A stretch of DNA of 64,000 nt from Fodinibius salinus (GTDB lineage: Bacteria; Bacteroidota; Rhodothermia; Balneolales; Balneolaceae), in contig NZ_VNHY01000001.1 in the NCBI RefSeq assembly GCF_008124865.1, positions 124,001-188,000 on the forward strand, in the 5' to 3' direction. The notes beneath the pieces were generated by a model. It did not search any database. It was given only the letters and a program-made list of their open reading frames with translations, and was not told the DNA's origin. The position numbers and the translations under genes were made by a program. Below are positions 52,440 to 62,115 of this stretch, piece by piece. Position 1 is the first letter of the stretch; every line of letters begins with the position of its first letter.

Positions 52440-54668
52440 TTAATTTTGAAGCTCCTCAATCAGTGTGATAGGAATAAGATAGAGGCTTTCATTATTTTGG
52501 GTCGTCGTGGCGTATTGACTATCTCTTCGTATGCCAAAACAATTTTCAATTAACTCGTTAAATTTTCCCTTTCTTCGTAGTACCTCATAATCCTCTTCAA
52601 AATCCTTTTTTAAGTCGAATTCCCAGAGTTTTTTGGTGATATATTTGAAATGGACTGTATCCTTATCATCCGGGTCATGTTCTTTAAAAAATGCTTTCAG
52701 TATATCTCGTATTGCGTCAAGCAGTTGACTCTGATTAGCAGCTTCTTCATACCAACAGACATCAAGGCCTTCCAAAATATTTCTTTTTACGTTGAGTTCG
52801 TCAACAAGCTGGGCAACTGTTAATAGTGGTTTGGCTAGCTGCAGTTTACGATTGTCAAGCTTGATATTACTGACCGGTAATCGAATATCGGTAGGCATAT
52901 TGGCAACCGCATCAAACAGGGTGGAGGTATTGGTGAGTCCAAAAGCGAAGCAGGAAAGTTGAATCAGGCGAATATCCTCAGCGATCTGATTGTCAAACTC
53001 AATGAATTGGTCCTTTGGAATACTTTTGGGCTTTTCAAGAGTCTTAATCTGAATGGATCGTGATTTCAAGGTATCAATAAAAATATCTCCAGTACCACCG
53101 AAGGCTTTAGGAGAATAGGTGTTAAGAATGACATTGTCATTCTTGGATCGTTTTTCGTAGGAACCCTTATAGTGATAGCCTCCATTAAGAAACCGGGAGA
53201 GATCATCTTCGGATTTCCTTTTTGAAGAGTAATCTTCAAATTCATCAATACACAGTGTAGAACTATGGTAATGGACCTGGTGAATAAGAGAGGAGGGGGT
53301 GGCTTTCGTCAAATGTTTGCCGTTGAACGATAGTTGTGAAAGGATTTCTAGGATCGTTGTTTTTCCCGTGCCCCGTTTCCCCATAAAGTGCAGATATGGA
53401 TAGGCTTGAAATAACTTAAACACATAACTACCAATCAGCCACGCAGTGAGAATGTCAAAAACCTGGCGATGCTCAAAATACAGAAATCGCCTAATGAACG
53501 ACCGAACGAATGGATATAACGAAGAGGGTTCCAAGAGTTCTTCTCGCTTTATATGGTCAACCATATCTTGGTCTAATCGACTTTGCACAGGAGTGCTATG
53601 TGAAGGCGTTAAGCTTTCCAACACATATAGGTGCCGATTCTTCATGGTTCTAATAGGATTAGAAAGGATCGTTCGAGTGCCACCATAGCTATAGATTAGC
53701 GAGCCCCTTTTAACATCTTGGGCTGGATTAAATGAGAGTTGCCCATATTCTTTGCGATTATCATTGTAATTTCTTCTACTTGGGACATCACTCGCTTCGA
53801 GCTTGGTTATATTCTTTCGAAGTTCTTCCAACAGCTTCTCCGGGGTATGCTCACTGAGCCATATGGCAATAGATGTATTGGAAAAAACATTGTAGAGGTT
53901 CGATTTATAAAGCGGTATATCCTCCGTTAATAAAACGCTTGCAAAGGGATAAATGGAGAAACTGAAATTCTTCCCAAAGTTACGCAGGCAGAATATGATT
54001 TCTTTATCAGACAATAGGGAGGGGTAACCATAGTAGCTTACTTCATCTTCGGAAGGTAAGGGAATGGCACATATCCTATGAGATTGAAGAAAGTCTGCTA
54101 TTAGGGGATTTTCTACGATCAACACAGTCTCGGATTCAGTGAACATCTGCACTGGAAGTCGAAAAACGCCACGGTGCTGCCATTTTAATCCATGAGCCTG
54201 AAGATTGTAATCCCTAATAGCTACCTCCGCTCCCGTGTTGCTTAAACTAAAATATCGGAGCGTATTCAGATGGGGAAGGGCTTTTATCTTTATATTTTTT
54301 GGCTGGTAGGAGAAAGGAAACTGTCTGGATAATGCCTGAATATCATCAGTCGATTGACCTGAGTCTTCTACATTTTGCTGAAATGCACCAAAGTAGTCCC
54401 CTTCGAAATTGAAGGCCACTTTTTGTCCACTGGATGCGATGTTATAGAGTTCACCATACAACTCCTCAATTGTGATCGACTCATTATCAAGGTTTAGTTC
54501 AAAACTGTTATTAACCGATAATGATCGACTTTCCCCACGCCAGTCCTGAATAGTTATCGATATCGGGAAGTTGTCATTGTGCACATCCCTAATGGGGAAA
54601 TTAGGTATATTTTGCTCAAGAATTAGCAGTTCGTGACGCTGAAGTTTTACTGATTGGAAATTAATCAT
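52440..54668 (-). CDS. Large P-loop ATPase, partner of the CDC48-like protein
   Basis: The 742-residue protein has a beta-rich N-terminal ~300 residues and a C-terminal ATPase. YLHFMGKRGTGKTTILEIL is Walker A (about 430), STLCIDEFEDY is Walker B, and YSPKAFGGTGDIFIDTLKSR follows. The ATPase part resembles helicase-like P-loop proteins of plasmids and viruses (DUF3631/D5-like). Its ATG overlaps the stop of the upstream double-AAA gene (ATGA). No in-frame TGA is needed here. The role is unknown. Confidence 0.68.
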   Translation of the reverse strand: MINFQSVKLQRHELLILEQNIPNFPIRDVHNDNFPISITIQDWRGESRSLSVNNSFELNLDNESITIEELYGELYNIASSGQKVAFNFEGDYFGAFQQNVEDSGQSTDDIQALSRQFPFSYQPKNIKIKALPHLNTLRYFSLSNTGAEVAIRDYNLQAHGLKWQHRGVFRLPVQMFTESETVLIVENPLIADFLQSHRICAIPLPSEDEVSYYGYPSLLSDKEIIFCLRNFGKNFSFSIYPFASVLLTEDIPLYKSNLYNVFSNTSIAIWLSEHTPEKLLEELRKNITKLEASDVPSRRNYNDNRKEYGQLSFNPAQDVKRGSLIYSYGGTRTILSNPIRTMKNRHLYVLESLTPSHSTPVQSRLDQDMVDHIKREELLEPSSLYPFVRSFIRRFLYFEHRQVFDILTAWLIGSYVFKLFQAYPYLHFMGKRGTGKTTILEILSQLSFNGKHLTKATPSSLIHQVHYHSSTLCIDEFEDYSSKRKSEDDLSRFLNGGYHYKGSYEKRSKNDNVILNTYSPKAFGGTGDIFIDTLKSRSIQIKTLEKPKSIPKDQFIEFDNQIAEDIRLIQLSCFAFGLTNTSTLFDAVANMPTDIRLPVSNIKLDNRKLQLAKPLLTVAQLVDELNVKRNILEGLDVCWYEEAANQSQLLDAIRDILKAFFKEHDPDDKDTVHFKYITKKLWEFDLKKDFEEDYEVLRRKGKFNELIENCFGIRRDSQYATTTQNNESLYLIPITLIEELQN

Positions 54669-56809
54669 GATTCAGTAGGTGAAGGGCTTAAGATGTTTTT
54701 AAATAGGTTTTGATCTGCTTTGTCTCCGTCAGCAGTATGGAATACAAGGTGCCGCTTGATGCTATTTATATAATCAGAAATCTCAGCTTGCGTTCTTTTT
54801 TGTTGGTATAGTAAATTGGCTAAAGAGTCAATTTGTGTTTCGGTAAGTTGATGGGGGATTTCTTCAAGCTGCTGCTTAAGCTGTTTCTTGATATTCGGTA
54901 ATTCTGGACGTTCTACCTCAATGTTCGTTCCAAACCGACCTGGACGAAGCAAGGCTGGATCAATCATATCCTTTCGATTGGTTGCTGCCACAAAGATGAT
55001 ATTTTCATTGTCAGCGCTATCCCCAAACTGAGTAAGTAGCGTATTGATGCTATCTGACGCATGACTGGATTCTGCAGAATTCCTAGTTTGGGCGATACTA
55101 TCAATTTCATCAATGAAAACTAGGATAGGTCTGAACAATCGAGCATTTTCAAAAAGCTTGTTTATATTTTTCACCGTTTCACCAATCCACTGAGATTTGT
55201 TTTCACCGGCATTAACGACTTTAAACAGGATATTCAGTTCGTTAGCCACGGCATTGGCAATACTGGTTTTACCCGTTCCGGGAGGTCCATATAATAGAAA
55301 CGCTTGGTTGGGTTTCACCTCAATATCGGTTCGAAACCGTTCGGGATGAAACATGAGTTCAGCTTCAGCACAAATCTGATCCACAAATCCTTCGGATCCT
55401 GGTAGATCTTCCTTCTTTACGGAAGGCCGTTCGATGTTCATTTCAGTTTCACAAAGCGGGGTAACAGCTTGTAAAGCATTTAATAGATCTTCTTTTATCA
55501 TGGGGAGAGAAGAAGTATTTGTTTCTTGCTTTCGAGCCCGGGCCTTTTGATATGTTTTTGTCTTTTCTACCAGTGTATTTAAATCTGAACCAACGTAACC
55601 AATAGTCTTCCTTGCAATGTCTTTCACAAACCCTTCAGTTATCGAACTGCTATCGACAGAATACTTATTAAGTTTCGTTCGTAATATTGCTGCTCTGCCT
55701 GTTTCATCGGGAGGACCAATGCCGATTTTCGTATCAAATCGACCGGATCTAGTAACGGCTGTATCTAATGATGAGAGGTAATTTGTTGCTGCGAATACCA
55801 AAACATTTGGGGGACGATTTTTGGGATCTAATAACTGCAGCAGGACATTTACATTTTCTCTATCATGGGCATGATTCATCTCCGAGCGATGCCCCGCAAA
55901 AGCGTCAAGCTCATCCAAAAATATGATTGCACCACCTTTAGCTTTTGCAGCTTTATCGAAGCGTGCTTTTAAATTCTTACCGAACTGATGAGCCCACTTA
56001 GATGCCAGATCTCCTATTTGAATTGAATCAAAATACACTCCGAGATCTTCTGCTATGGAAGTAGCTATCTCAGTTTTACCGCAACCTGGCGGTCCATAAA
56101 GAAGTACTCCGCCCATCGGGTCGGGGTTTGACTCTTCACCATTTAAGATATCAAGGAAAGGATATACAACCTCATTTTTTAAGCGCTGTATAGTGTCATC
56201 GACCCCCTTTACTTTGTGAAGGTTTTTAAACGTTAGTTCCCGTTTTTCGCCTGTAGTAATATCTTCTATAGATTCTTCCCGGTTTTCATCGTCCAGGTAA
56301 TATTGTTCTGCGTCTGGACCGTTCCCAAACTTCAGAAGGGTTTGTTCCGTAATGATCGCCTGAGAACGATCATTATCAATTGATAATACCTTGCAAATAT
56401 TACCACCATTACGGATATAGTGTCCTTTAAATATTACACTTTTATCTTTTATCCGTTCTGTGAGGGGAGGTAGTGAATCGCTCTCATCTTCATCAAGGAC
56501 TTTAAACTGGACTTTCTTTGCAAAAGAAGGCTCGATTAGTTTACATAGTGCAGAGGAGGAGGAAAAATTGTAAGCTTCTTTCCATTCCTCCGGCAATACG
56601 ACAACTGATCGGTCATGGTATTTAGCAGGGGCGGGGATTATCCTTCCAATTACTGATAGCTTATCATTAGGTCTTTGTATGCTGATAACTTTTTGATACT
56701 GGGTTTTAAACTCCAAGACAATTTTGGGCGGTAGCGCAATACCTCCCTCAATATAGTTGTCAAACTCGACAGGTAGAGAAAACTCCTTGGCTACGTTTTC
56801 TTGATTCAT
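54665..56809 (-). CDS. CDC48-like double AAA+ ATPase
   Basis: The protein has about 714 residues. A CDC48 N-domain-like beta region (residues ~1-150) precedes two AAA+ modules. D1 has LLYGPPGCGKTE and IIFLDELDAFAGH; D2 has LLYGPPGTGKTS and LVFIDEIDSIAQ, with arginine-finger sequences FAATNYLSSLDTAVTRSGRFD and VAATNRKDMIDPALLRPGRF. The ATG at 56809 is preferred over a TTG at 56857. CDC48/VAT-type proteins are rare in bacteria and more typical of archaea. It likely remodels a protein or nucleoprotein complex with the ATPase downstream. Confidence 0.85.
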   Translation of the reverse strand: MNQENVAKEFSLPVEFDNYIEGGIALPPKIVLEFKTQYQKVISIQRPNDKLSVIGRIIPAPAKYHDRSVVVLPEEWKEAYNFSSSSALCKLIEPSFAKKVQFKVLDEDESDSLPPLTERIKDKSVIFKGHYIRNGGNICKVLSIDNDRSQAIITEQTLLKFGNGPDAEQYYLDDENREESIEDITTGEKRELTFKNLHKVKGVDDTIQRLKNEVVYPFLDILNGEESNPDPMGGVLLYGPPGCGKTEIATSIAEDLGVYFDSIQIGDLASKWAHQFGKNLKARFDKAAKAKGGAIIFLDELDAFAGHRSEMNHAHDRENVNVLLQLLDPKNRPPNVLVFAATNYLSSLDTAVTRSGRFDTKIGIGPPDETGRAAILRTKLNKYSVDSSSITEGFVKDIARKTIGYVGSDLNTLVEKTKTYQKARARKQETNTSSLPMIKEDLLNALQAVTPLCETEMNIERPSVKKEDLPGSEGFVDQICAEAELMFHPERFRTDIEVKPNQAFLLYGPPGTGKTSIANAVANELNILFKVVNAGENKSQWIGETVKNINKLFENARLFRPILVFIDEIDSIAQTRNSAESSHASDSINTLLTQFGDSADNENIIFVAATNRKDMIDPALLRPGRFGTNIEVERPELPNIKKQLKQQLEEIPHQLTETQIDSLANLLYQQKRTQAEISDYINSIKRHLVFHTADGDKADQNLFKNILSPSPTES

Positions 56810-56963
56810 AGAAAATATGGGCTTAACTAAAACTATTTGCGAGGAATAGGTGAGCAATGTCCTCTATTAGTCGCAATGCAGATGATTTTTTAGCGACTTG
56901 TATATATTGAGAGAGGGCTTATATTGCAAGAAATGAATACAAGATTCTAAATACTTGAAGTAA

Positions 56964-57536
56964 ATGTCTGAAGAGAACGATGAGAATAACATTTTAAACC
57001 GCCTTAGACAGGCTAAACAATCATTCCATAAGGCAACTTATGGCGAGGTTGAAGAGCATAAAGTTGGAAGTCCGAAATATTTTGCCGCACTTCATGGGGT
57101 CTTGTTGGGCATATCTGATCAAAAGCTAGTTGAGGCTTTAAGCAAGTTTGGAGACCATATAAGAACAATGGGAGAAGGGGAGTATAACCCTGAACAAGGA
57201 ATGCAACTAATTAGATGCTATGCAGAGCTAAATGACGAACTAGAAATAATGTTAGTTCCTGAAGTCCAAAAACGATTCAGAAATATCCTGAAAAAAGATG
57301 TCGAGTTTATTCGGATGAAGGACTCAGACAACGGTGACTTGAACGAAATTGCCGATAGAACAAGAATGGCATCTGAAAAGCAAAAACCAATGTTGGGTTC
57401 TCTGGATGAACAAGAACAGCTTGTCAATTATTACCTTAGCAAACTTCTTGATTATCGGCTATCTACATTACCAGAAGAAGCAGCGTGGGATTTTGTAGCA
57501 CAATCCATTCTTGACCATTCTACGACAAAACCTTAG
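56964..57536 (+). CDS. Hypothetical 190-aa protein
   Basis: The helical, acidic protein has no recognised motif: ILNRLRQAKQSFHKATYGE at the start, EYNPEQGMQLIRCYAELNDEL in the middle. It is divergent from the AAA+ pair and its end overlaps the convergent HTH gene by 17 bases. It could be an accessory protein of the AAA+ genes. Confidence 0.5.
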   Translation: MSEENDENNILNRLRQAKQSFHKATYGEVEEHKVGSPKYFAALHGVLLGISDQKLVEALSKFGDHIRTMGEGEYNPEQGMQLIRCYAELNDELEIMLVPEVQKRFRNILKKDVEFIRMKDSDNGDLNEIADRTRMASEKQKPMLGSLDEQEQLVNYYLSKLLDYRLSTLPEEAAWDFVAQSILDHSTTKP

Positions 57537-57843
57537 AAACCCACGCACGACTAACTCCAAATTTTCGGGCAATTTCAGATTGGTTCTTGACTTTTCCGGA
57601 GTCCAATAATTCCTCATATATTTTACGTTGTTCAGCTCGGCTTTTCCGTTTCTTTTTCTTCCTCTTTTTGGGCTTTGACTTAACATTTTTCTCTGTTAAC
57701 CTATGGTTCGCATTATTCAAAAATGGCTGGATATTTAGTAATTTTGAGGTGTTAACTTCGTACCTAATTCCCCTTCGACCCTTGTTAACGACTCTGATAG
57801 GCCATTTTACGGAAAAAATAGTTCGCAGGTCGTTAACTGTCAC
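57520..57843 (-). CDS. Small helix-turn-helix protein
   Basis: The 107-residue protein starts with GTG at 57843. It has a very basic stretch (about 57-70, KKRKKKKRKSRAEQ), then NQSEIARKFGVSRAWVSKVL at the C-terminus, a clear helix-turn-helix resembling those of ParB-like or resolvase-type regulators. It is convergent with the 190-aa gene. It probably binds element DNA. Confidence 0.65.
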   Translation of the reverse strand: MTVNDLRTIFSVKWPIRVVNKGRRGIRYEVNTSKLLNIQPFLNNANHRLTEKNVKSKPKKRKKKKRKSRAEQRKIYEELLDSGKVKNQSEIARKFGVSRAWVSKVLS

Positions 57844-57860
57844 GGAGCTTTAAAAATTAG

Positions 57861-57903
57861 AAGGACTAATTGGCCAAAAGCCGATTAGTCCTTTTTCTTT
57901 TTT
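57861..57903 (+). terminator. Intrinsic terminator at the right island end
   Basis: AAGGACTAAT (57861-57870) with GGC faces GCC and ATTAGTCCTT (57884-57893), then TTTCTTTTTT. It stands just before the decayed tRNA copy. Confidence 0.75.
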
Positions 57904-57908
57904 AAGAT

Positions 57909-57965
57909 TGCTCCGCCAGAGCAATCCGCTGTTATTCCGATGGTTGTAGGGACGTAGGTTTTACA
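57909..57965 (+). pseudogene. Decayed partial copy of tRNA-Asn
   Basis: GCTCCGCCAGAGCAATCCGC and the following GTTATTCCGATGGTTGTAGG align with bases 21034-21076 of the intact tRNA-Asn (GCTCAGCGGCAGAGCAATCGGC...). The anticodon arm is recognisable, but the T-arm and acceptor are lost. The copy has the same orientation as the intact tRNA. It is probably the displaced tRNA end of an earlier integration. Confidence 0.75.
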
Positions 57966-58192
57966 AATGCGTTCGGATAATCAGGTTTTAGCTTCTTGTT
58001 AGCCATAGATTCCACTTCAATAGTACCCGTCTTATCTCGATTCGTATTAGAGGTAACTCTTTTGCACTAATGTTTTGATGTGATCTTCCCGATCATCAGG
58101 ATCCCCATCTGGCTAACGATCTTGTTTAGTTAATCCCAGCATTTTCTTTTTGGTGCGCTGGGAGTTCATATCCTTTCGAATTATAGAAATCA
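57966..58192 (-). pseudogene. Fragments of an older serine recombinase
   Basis: On the minus strand, EDHIKTLV and, after a one-base shift, VTSNTNRDKTGTIEVESMANKK-like residues align with the C-terminal VTSNVDRDKTGMIEVEYIADKK of the intact recombinase (21.2 kb). A second piece (58140-58192) encodes FERDMNSQRTK-like sequence matching its N-terminal half. About 1 kb between the pieces is deleted. Order and strand relative to the decayed tRNA are the same as at the left end. Confidence 0.85.
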
Positions 58193-58201
58193 ATTCAGAT
58201 T

Positions 58202-59962
58202 TTAGCTCCCTATTCCTTTAACCTCAGCCATCTCAAACTGTATAATGAACTTACTTCCATTTTCTCGCTGATATTCAATAGTTGCATCCAATTGTCCGCA
58301 CAGCGTTTGTATAATACGCATACCTAATGTTGAGGGCTGATGAATATCAAAATCGTCCGGCAATCCAACACCATTATCGGCAATAGTTAGGCTTAATTCC
58401 TGTTGGTTGGTTTTTAGGATGATATTGATGGTACCTTTGTCTCTTTGCTCAAAGGCGTGTTTAAAAGCATTGGTAACCAGCTCGTTAACAATTAATGCAG
58501 TGGGAATAGCTTGATTTACATTGAGTATTGCATCCTCCAACTCATAGTTGATGTCGACTTCCGTATCAATTCGTAAGGTATCATTTATGGTGGCTACCAG
58601 CTTTTCTATCTGATTGGTAAAATTAAGTTCTGTAAAGCTCTCCGAATCATACAATAACTCATGGACGGAGGCCATTGACTGTATCCGAAGTTGACTTTCC
58701 TGAAGTTTGTTTGACAAACTTTTACTTTCACTTTCCATGGCCTGCAGCTGCATCATGCCGGAAATAATCGCCAGATTATTTTTAACCCGGTGATGGATTT
58801 CCTGCAGCAGTACTGACTTTTCCTCCAGCGTCTCTTGTAATTGTTCTTCATAATTAATGTGCTCTGTAATATCCACACCCACCGTTTGGGTAGCATTTTT
58901 TCCATTATATACGATAGGCACAGATTCAAATTGAACGTAACGGTTCTCTCCGTCAAGCCGCTTTATGACATAAACTTCTGGTGCAATTTGTTCCTTTTCT
59001 TCTTCGATTCTTCTAATGCGGTCAATGGCCTGACTTTTTTGGGCCTGGTCGATATAATCGAAAACTGATTCACCAATGAGATTGTCAGCTGAATCAACAC
59101 CCATCATTTTGGCGCCACCTTCATTAATGAACTGAACTTCTCCCTCTATGTGGATGAGTACCATGCTCGGATCTTGGTCGACCAGTGTCTCCCACAGCTT
59201 GAGATTCTGTTCAGCTTTTTTCCTTATTTTTTGTTCTTCTTTAATATGTTCCTGTAACTTTTCTGTCATTTCATTAAAGGCTTGGGCTAACTCATTATGC
59301 TCCTCAAAACCCCCAACGGTTATTTTATCATCAAGGTTACCATTTGCTATAGACTTTGTTCCCTCGAGAAGTTTTCCAAGTGAAGCAAGAAGTTGTTTTC
59401 GTATCCGAAAGATCATATAAACAACAAATCCAATACCGGGAATCAAGATGAGTAAAAACTGAAGGCGCTGATATACTTGTAAGGTGCGAACTTCTTGCAG
59501 GCGGCTTTGTTCAAGTTTTTGGGATTCTGCCAGCAGCAACTGGATATCCGAGCGGATACGTGCGGTTGCACGTTCCAATAGGCGTTCCCGTTTTTCCGGT
59601 TGGTCCTGATACACCGATGGATTGTTATAAACTTCTTGAATTAGGGCAAATGACTGTTTTATTGAAGGAAGCGCATTAGTAACAACTCTGCGCGTTGGAA
59701 ATTTTTCTATCTTACTCTTTTTTTCCTGTAGATCCTCGTATAATGTATTCCACTTCTCATAATATCGTTGTTCTTCGTACGCCAGAAATTGTTCGGTAAT
59801 AATATTGAGCTCTGAAGCTCTCTTCGCGAATTGATTTACCCGATCTATTTGGTTGAGTTCATCACTAATTTGCCAGGTCGTGTATAATAAAAATCCGAAT
59901 AGCACCACAACAGTAGCTACGGACAAAAGCGCAACAATATTTAGACGAGATTTTATAGTCAT
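58202..59962 (-). CDS. Membrane sensor histidine kinase (HAMP-PAS-HisKA_2)
   Basis: The 586-residue kinase has two membrane helices (about 8-28 and 168-188) around an extracytoplasmic helical sensor. A HAMP domain (~190-245), a PAS domain (~260-375), the H-box EIHHRVKNNLAIISGMMQLQ (HisKA_2 type) and an HATPase with NELVTNAFKHAF and DNGVGLP follow. No response regulator is nearby. Its ATG overlaps the stop of the binding-protein gene (ATGA), so the two are translated together, suggesting that a bound ligand is sensed. Confidence 0.9.
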   Translation of the reverse strand: MTIKSRLNIVALLSVATVVVLFGFLLYTTWQISDELNQIDRVNQFAKRASELNIITEQFLAYEEQRYYEKWNTLYEDLQEKKSKIEKFPTRRVVTNALPSIKQSFALIQEVYNNPSVYQDQPEKRERLLERATARIRSDIQLLLAESQKLEQSRLQEVRTLQVYQRLQFLLILIPGIGFVVYMIFRIRKQLLASLGKLLEGTKSIANGNLDDKITVGGFEEHNELAQAFNEMTEKLQEHIKEEQKIRKKAEQNLKLWETLVDQDPSMVLIHIEGEVQFINEGGAKMMGVDSADNLIGESVFDYIDQAQKSQAIDRIRRIEEEKEQIAPEVYVIKRLDGENRYVQFESVPIVYNGKNATQTVGVDITEHINYEEQLQETLEEKSVLLQEIHHRVKNNLAIISGMMQLQAMESESKSLSNKLQESQLRIQSMASVHELLYDSESFTELNFTNQIEKLVATINDTLRIDTEVDINYELEDAILNVNQAIPTALIVNELVTNAFKHAFEQRDKGTINIILKTNQQELSLTIADNGVGLPDDFDIHQPSTLGMRIIQTLCGQLDATIEYQRENGSKFIIQFEMAEVKGIGS

Positions 59963-61005
59963 TGTATTACTGTTATGCCTTCGGGATGAGCTTTCTGGAG
60001 TGCATCAAAATAGATAGCATTGTGAACGTTAGATTGTTTCGTAGTGTCGGCAACACGTTGTTCCTGCATGAACCAACGCTGTTGTTCATTGAGTAGAGAA
60101 AGCATTCTTTGACCTATCGAAAGTTCATACTCAATGGAGGGCCAAAGATTCTCAATAGTTTCCAATGAGGTCTTCGTTTTCTGCGACACCAAGGTCTTTG
60201 TTTCTTCTGGATGGTGTTTGATATAATCTTGCGCTTTTTTAAGAGCTCGAAGATATTTTACGATTGTTTCAGGGTGTTGTTGGATATATGTTTCAGACGA
60301 TACGCCCAGCCACAATGTTGAATGGCCCAGGACGGAATTAAGTTTGAAAGTGTTATTCTTTAACTTTTTTAAAATTTGAGAGGCATGAGGTTCCCAGCTG
60401 ACTACTGCATCCACCTGGCCGTTTTTTAGTGCTTTATAATGTTCTGATATATCGATATTCACCTTCTCAACTTGCTTCTCCGGTATGCCATGTTCCAATA
60501 AGAACGTATCGAAAAAGTACTCCGACGTTGTTTCATAATACAAACCAACTTTTTTGTTTCTTAAGTCCTGAGGATTTTCTATCCCATGATCACGACGAGC
60601 AATAACTTTTTGACTATTGCTCGTGTAGATCATGCCCGTAAATATTTTGAGGTTGAATTCGTCGTACTTCGAATAGGGCAATGCCCCGGAAAGCGCACGA
60701 ACCACTGGAATTTCAGCAACATGTGCTATATCGAGCTTTCCCTGGTATAACTCTTTCAATGATTCCCTTCCGGCTGAATGAGGATGGTCAATGATTTCCA
60801 GTCCCTCTTCTTCGAAAAAACCTTCAGATTGTGCGATATAATAAGCAGCTTCGCCCCAGAAAGTGGTAACACCAACTCGAACTGTTGTAAGATCGGAAGA
60901 ATCATCATCGTTGCTATTGCAACCTACAAGCAAAACCAAAGCTAATATTGATGTTAGCTTCATAAAAAAAGCAGTATGATTGTTCTTTATTAAAAATACA
61001 TCCAT
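59959..61005 (-). CDS. NMT1/SsuA-like substrate-binding lipoprotein (copy 1)
   Basis: The 348-residue lipoprotein has the signal and lipobox LALVLLVGCNSN (Cys about 29) and the periplasmic binding fold TVRVGVTTFWGEAAYYIAQS, then LYQGKLDIAHVAEIP and NGQVDAVVSWEPHAS. This matches nitrate/sulfonate/taurine or thiamine-precursor binding proteins. No ABC permease or ATPase is present. The ATG at 61005 follows CAAACCTTATG, the same leader as its paralogue. It feeds the histidine kinase by operon structure. Confidence 0.85.
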   Translation of the reverse strand: MDVFLIKNNHTAFFMKLTSILALVLLVGCNSNDDDSSDLTTVRVGVTTFWGEAAYYIAQSEGFFEEEGLEIIDHPHSAGRESLKELYQGKLDIAHVAEIPVVRALSGALPYSKYDEFNLKIFTGMIYTSNSQKVIARRDHGIENPQDLRNKKVGLYYETTSEYFFDTFLLEHGIPEKQVEKVNIDISEHYKALKNGQVDAVVSWEPHASQILKKLKNNTFKLNSVLGHSTLWLGVSSETYIQQHPETIVKYLRALKKAQDYIKHHPEETKTLVSQKTKTSLETIENLWPSIEYELSIGQRMLSLLNEQQRWFMQEQRVADTTKQSNVHNAIYFDALQKAHPEGITVIQ

Positions 61006-61077
61006 AAGGTTTGCTTGTATACTAAAAGTTGTTTCATACATTAAATAAACTTTAGCGTTTTTAACGCCATGTTATAA

Positions 61078-62115
61078 TCATTGTATTACTGTTATGCCTT
61101 CGGGATGAACAGTCTGCATTGGCTCGAAATTGACCAGAGCTCTAAAATTGATATCAGAGGAATCTGTGATATTATTCCGTTCCATCCATCGTGCCTGATC
61201 ATCCAGCAGGGTAATCAGGCGCTCGTTAAGGGACAGTTCGTAGTCGATATTATCCCAAGATTCCTGAATGGCTGCTATCGAGACCCCCGTTCGCTGAGCT
61301 AACAGTTGCTGGGTTTTATTCGGATATTTGCTGATATATTTCTGTGCCTGTCGAAGTGCCTGCAAGTATTGGACCAAAACTTCGGGATTTTCCTCTGCAT
61401 AACGGTCACGCGCAGTAGCCAGCCATAAAGTAGAATACGTAAGTTTCGTATCAAGAGAAATGGCTTTATTCCCCAGTTCCTGTTTGATATAGGTGGCGTA
61501 CGGTTCCCAGTTTACGGCTACATCAACCTCTCCGTTTGCTATGGCGTTAACCTGCTTTTGGGGGTCTATATCGACAAGAGTGAGTTCTTCTTTTGCAATT
61601 TGATGCTCCAGCAGAAACGAATCCAGAAAATAGTCCAGTTGCGTACCTTGAGATATAGCCACCGTTTTTCCGCTGATATCCCGGGGATTGGAAATACCTT
61701 GGTCTCGACGTCCGATAATATGCTGTATTTCGTCCGCATAGATCATATCGGCAAATATCTGGAAGGAAGGAATTTCTTTTCTCGTATAATACGAACTATC
61801 GAGAAGTGCGTACATGATAGGAGTTTCCGCTACATGTGCAATATCAATTTTTTCATCGAATAACTCGCGTATGGATACCGCCCCCGAAGAATTTTGCTCA
61901 AGCTGAACATCAAGTCCTTCGTCCTTAAAGTATCCCTGTTGCTGTGCCACAAAGGTTGCGGCTTCTCCTAAAAATGATTTCGTAATACCCACTCGAACGG
62001 TAGTAAGATCGGCTGAATCCTCATCTTTGCTACTACAGCCTGTGAATAAAGCCAAAGCCAATATCAGCTTTATCGTAAATTTGAGGTAATTCTTATTTGA
62101 TAAGAATATATTCAT
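61078..62115 (-). CDS. NMT1/SsuA-like substrate-binding lipoprotein (copy 2)
   Basis: The 345-residue paralogue of the next gene has signal and lipobox LILALALFTGCSSK, then TVRVGITKSFLGEAATFVAQ, LFDEKIDIAHVAETP and NGEVDVAVNWEPYA. Both proteins end in HPEGITVIQ. The gene order (copy 2, copy 1, kinase) and shared leader point to tandem duplication. It may bind a different ligand from copy 1. Confidence 0.85.
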   Translation of the reverse strand: MNIFLSNKNYLKFTIKLILALALFTGCSSKDEDSADLTTVRVGITKSFLGEAATFVAQQQGYFKDEGLDVQLEQNSSGAVSIRELFDEKIDIAHVAETPIMYALLDSSYYTRKEIPSFQIFADMIYADEIQHIIGRRDQGISNPRDISGKTVAISQGTQLDYFLDSFLLEHQIAKEELTLVDIDPQKQVNAIANGEVDVAVNWEPYATYIKQELGNKAISLDTKLTYSTLWLATARDRYAEENPEVLVQYLQALRQAQKYISKYPNKTQQLLAQRTGVSIAAIQESWDNIDYELSLNERLITLLDDQARWMERNNITDSSDINFRALVNFEPMQTVHPEGITVIQ

